Shown: piece by piece, positions 5,460 to 5,795 of the stretch
Layout: every line of letters starts with the position of its first letter
Numbering within the stretch: position 1 is the first letter of the stretch
Assembly: GCA_029565815.1 (NCBI GenBank)
Contig: JAKQNL010000339.1
Span: forward strand, 1-5,795
DNA length: 5,795 nucleotides
Source of the DNA: Spirochaetota bacterium
GTDB lineage: Bacteria > Spirochaetota > Spirochaetia > Treponematales > UBA12059
Reading direction: 5' to 3'
Position numbers and translations under genes: made by a program
Notes under the pieces: generated by a model
The model's input: only the letters and a program-made list of their open reading frames with translations
Told to the model about the DNA's origin: nothing
The model's database searches: none

Positions 5460-5795
5460 GTGAACGCATGCGAGGGCGTTTTTGATGTGTGCGTGGTTGG
5501 AGCCGGCGTGTGCGGGGCCAATATAGCCAGGCGCTTGTCAGCCTACGATCTTGATGTGGTGGTGGTGGAAAAGGAAGCGGATGTTTCCTTTGGCGTCTCC
5601 AAGGCCAATTCCGGCATCGTGCACGGCGGCTTTCACCATAATAAAAAATATCTGAAAGCCAGGCTGGAGATACAGGGCGCCATGATGTTCGACCGCCTGC
5701 GCCAGGAGCTGGACTTCCCGTTCCGCCGCTGCGGCATCGTGGTTGCTGCCATGCACGATGACGAAATGCGGGCGATAGAGCAGCTGTACATGCAG
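5460..5795 (+). CDS. FAD-dependent oxidoreductase (glycerol-3-phosphate dehydrogenase / 2-hydroxyglutarate oxidase-like), 3'-truncated
   Basis: The first 112 residues of a flavoprotein of the DAO fold (COG0579/GlpA-like) are visible; the rest runs off the window. Seen in the sequence: the FAD-binding beta-alpha-beta unit DVCVVGAGVCGANIARRL with GxGxxG at residues 14-19, the acidic residue E37 closing the second strand (VVVVEK) that normally holds the FAD ribose, and the family motif SKANSGIVHGG (47-57). The sequence then runs into LDFPFRRCGIVVAA, typical of this group. Related proteins oxidise glycerol-3-phosphate or 2-hydroxy acids, often alongside an NAD(P)H-linked flavoprotein and a DUF1667 protein; whether those follow cannot be seen. 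It starts 56 bases after the phosphorylase stop on the same strand, so co-transcription is possible. The start is GTG, chosen by the ribosome binding site. The substrate is undetermined. Confidence 0.88.
   Translation, partial: MNACEGVFDVCVVGAGVCGANIARRLSAYDLDVVVVEKEADVSFGVSKANSGIVHGGFHHNKKYLKARLEIQGAMMFDRLRQELDFPFRRCGIVVAAMHDDEMRAIEQLYMQ

Overview
This window holds six genes, all on the plus strand, from a fairly GC-rich bacterium with closely packed genes. Reading left to right: the 3' part of a V/A-type ATPase subunit B gene, a complete subunit D gene, a universal stress protein (Usp) gene, a stand-alone PTS EIIA gene, then an intergenic promoter region, a complete alpha-glucan (glycogen) phosphorylase gene, and the 5' part of an FAD-dependent oxidoreductase gene. 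I see no RNA gene, mobile element, CRISPR array or minus-strand gene I would defend.

Region 1 (2-2650) looks like the tail of one operon. Subunit B overlaps D by 4 bases (ATGA), and D overlaps the Usp gene by 4 bases in the same way, with the Usp ribosome binding site lying inside the D gene. A compact hairpin covers the Usp stop codon, and the EIIA gene follows after 32 bases. The linkage suggests, but does not prove, that a stress/regulatory protein and a PTS phosphoacceptor are made together with an ion-pumping ATPase. The membrane subunits I and K are not in this window.

Region 2 (2651-2865) is the control region of the phosphorylase gene. It contains a -35-like TTGACG, a perfect 14-bp palindrome with a central CpG (a LacI-family type of operator) directly downstream, a smaller inverted repeat over the -35, and a strong leader hairpin before a good Shine-Dalgarno sequence. 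This is the most interesting non-coding part of the window: the sequence suggests that glycogen breakdown is under sugar-type repressor control.

Region 3 (2866-5795) contains the phosphorylase, which releases glucose-1-phosphate from glycogen and carries the pyridoxal-phosphate lysine motif, and then a cut-off flavoprotein of the glycerol-3-phosphate dehydrogenase / 2-hydroxyglutarate oxidase type.

Taxonomy is an inference. A bacterial V-type ATPase, a phosphorylase with the N-terminal DUF3417-like region, and a PTS protein suggest an anaerobic, sugar-fermenting bacterium. A spirochaete is my first guess, but other anaerobic lineages with V-type ATPases are possible. Isoleucine is often encoded by ATA despite the GC-rich background. 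Nothing here amounts to a clearly new biological system; the points worth checking are the operon linkage and the phosphorylase control region.
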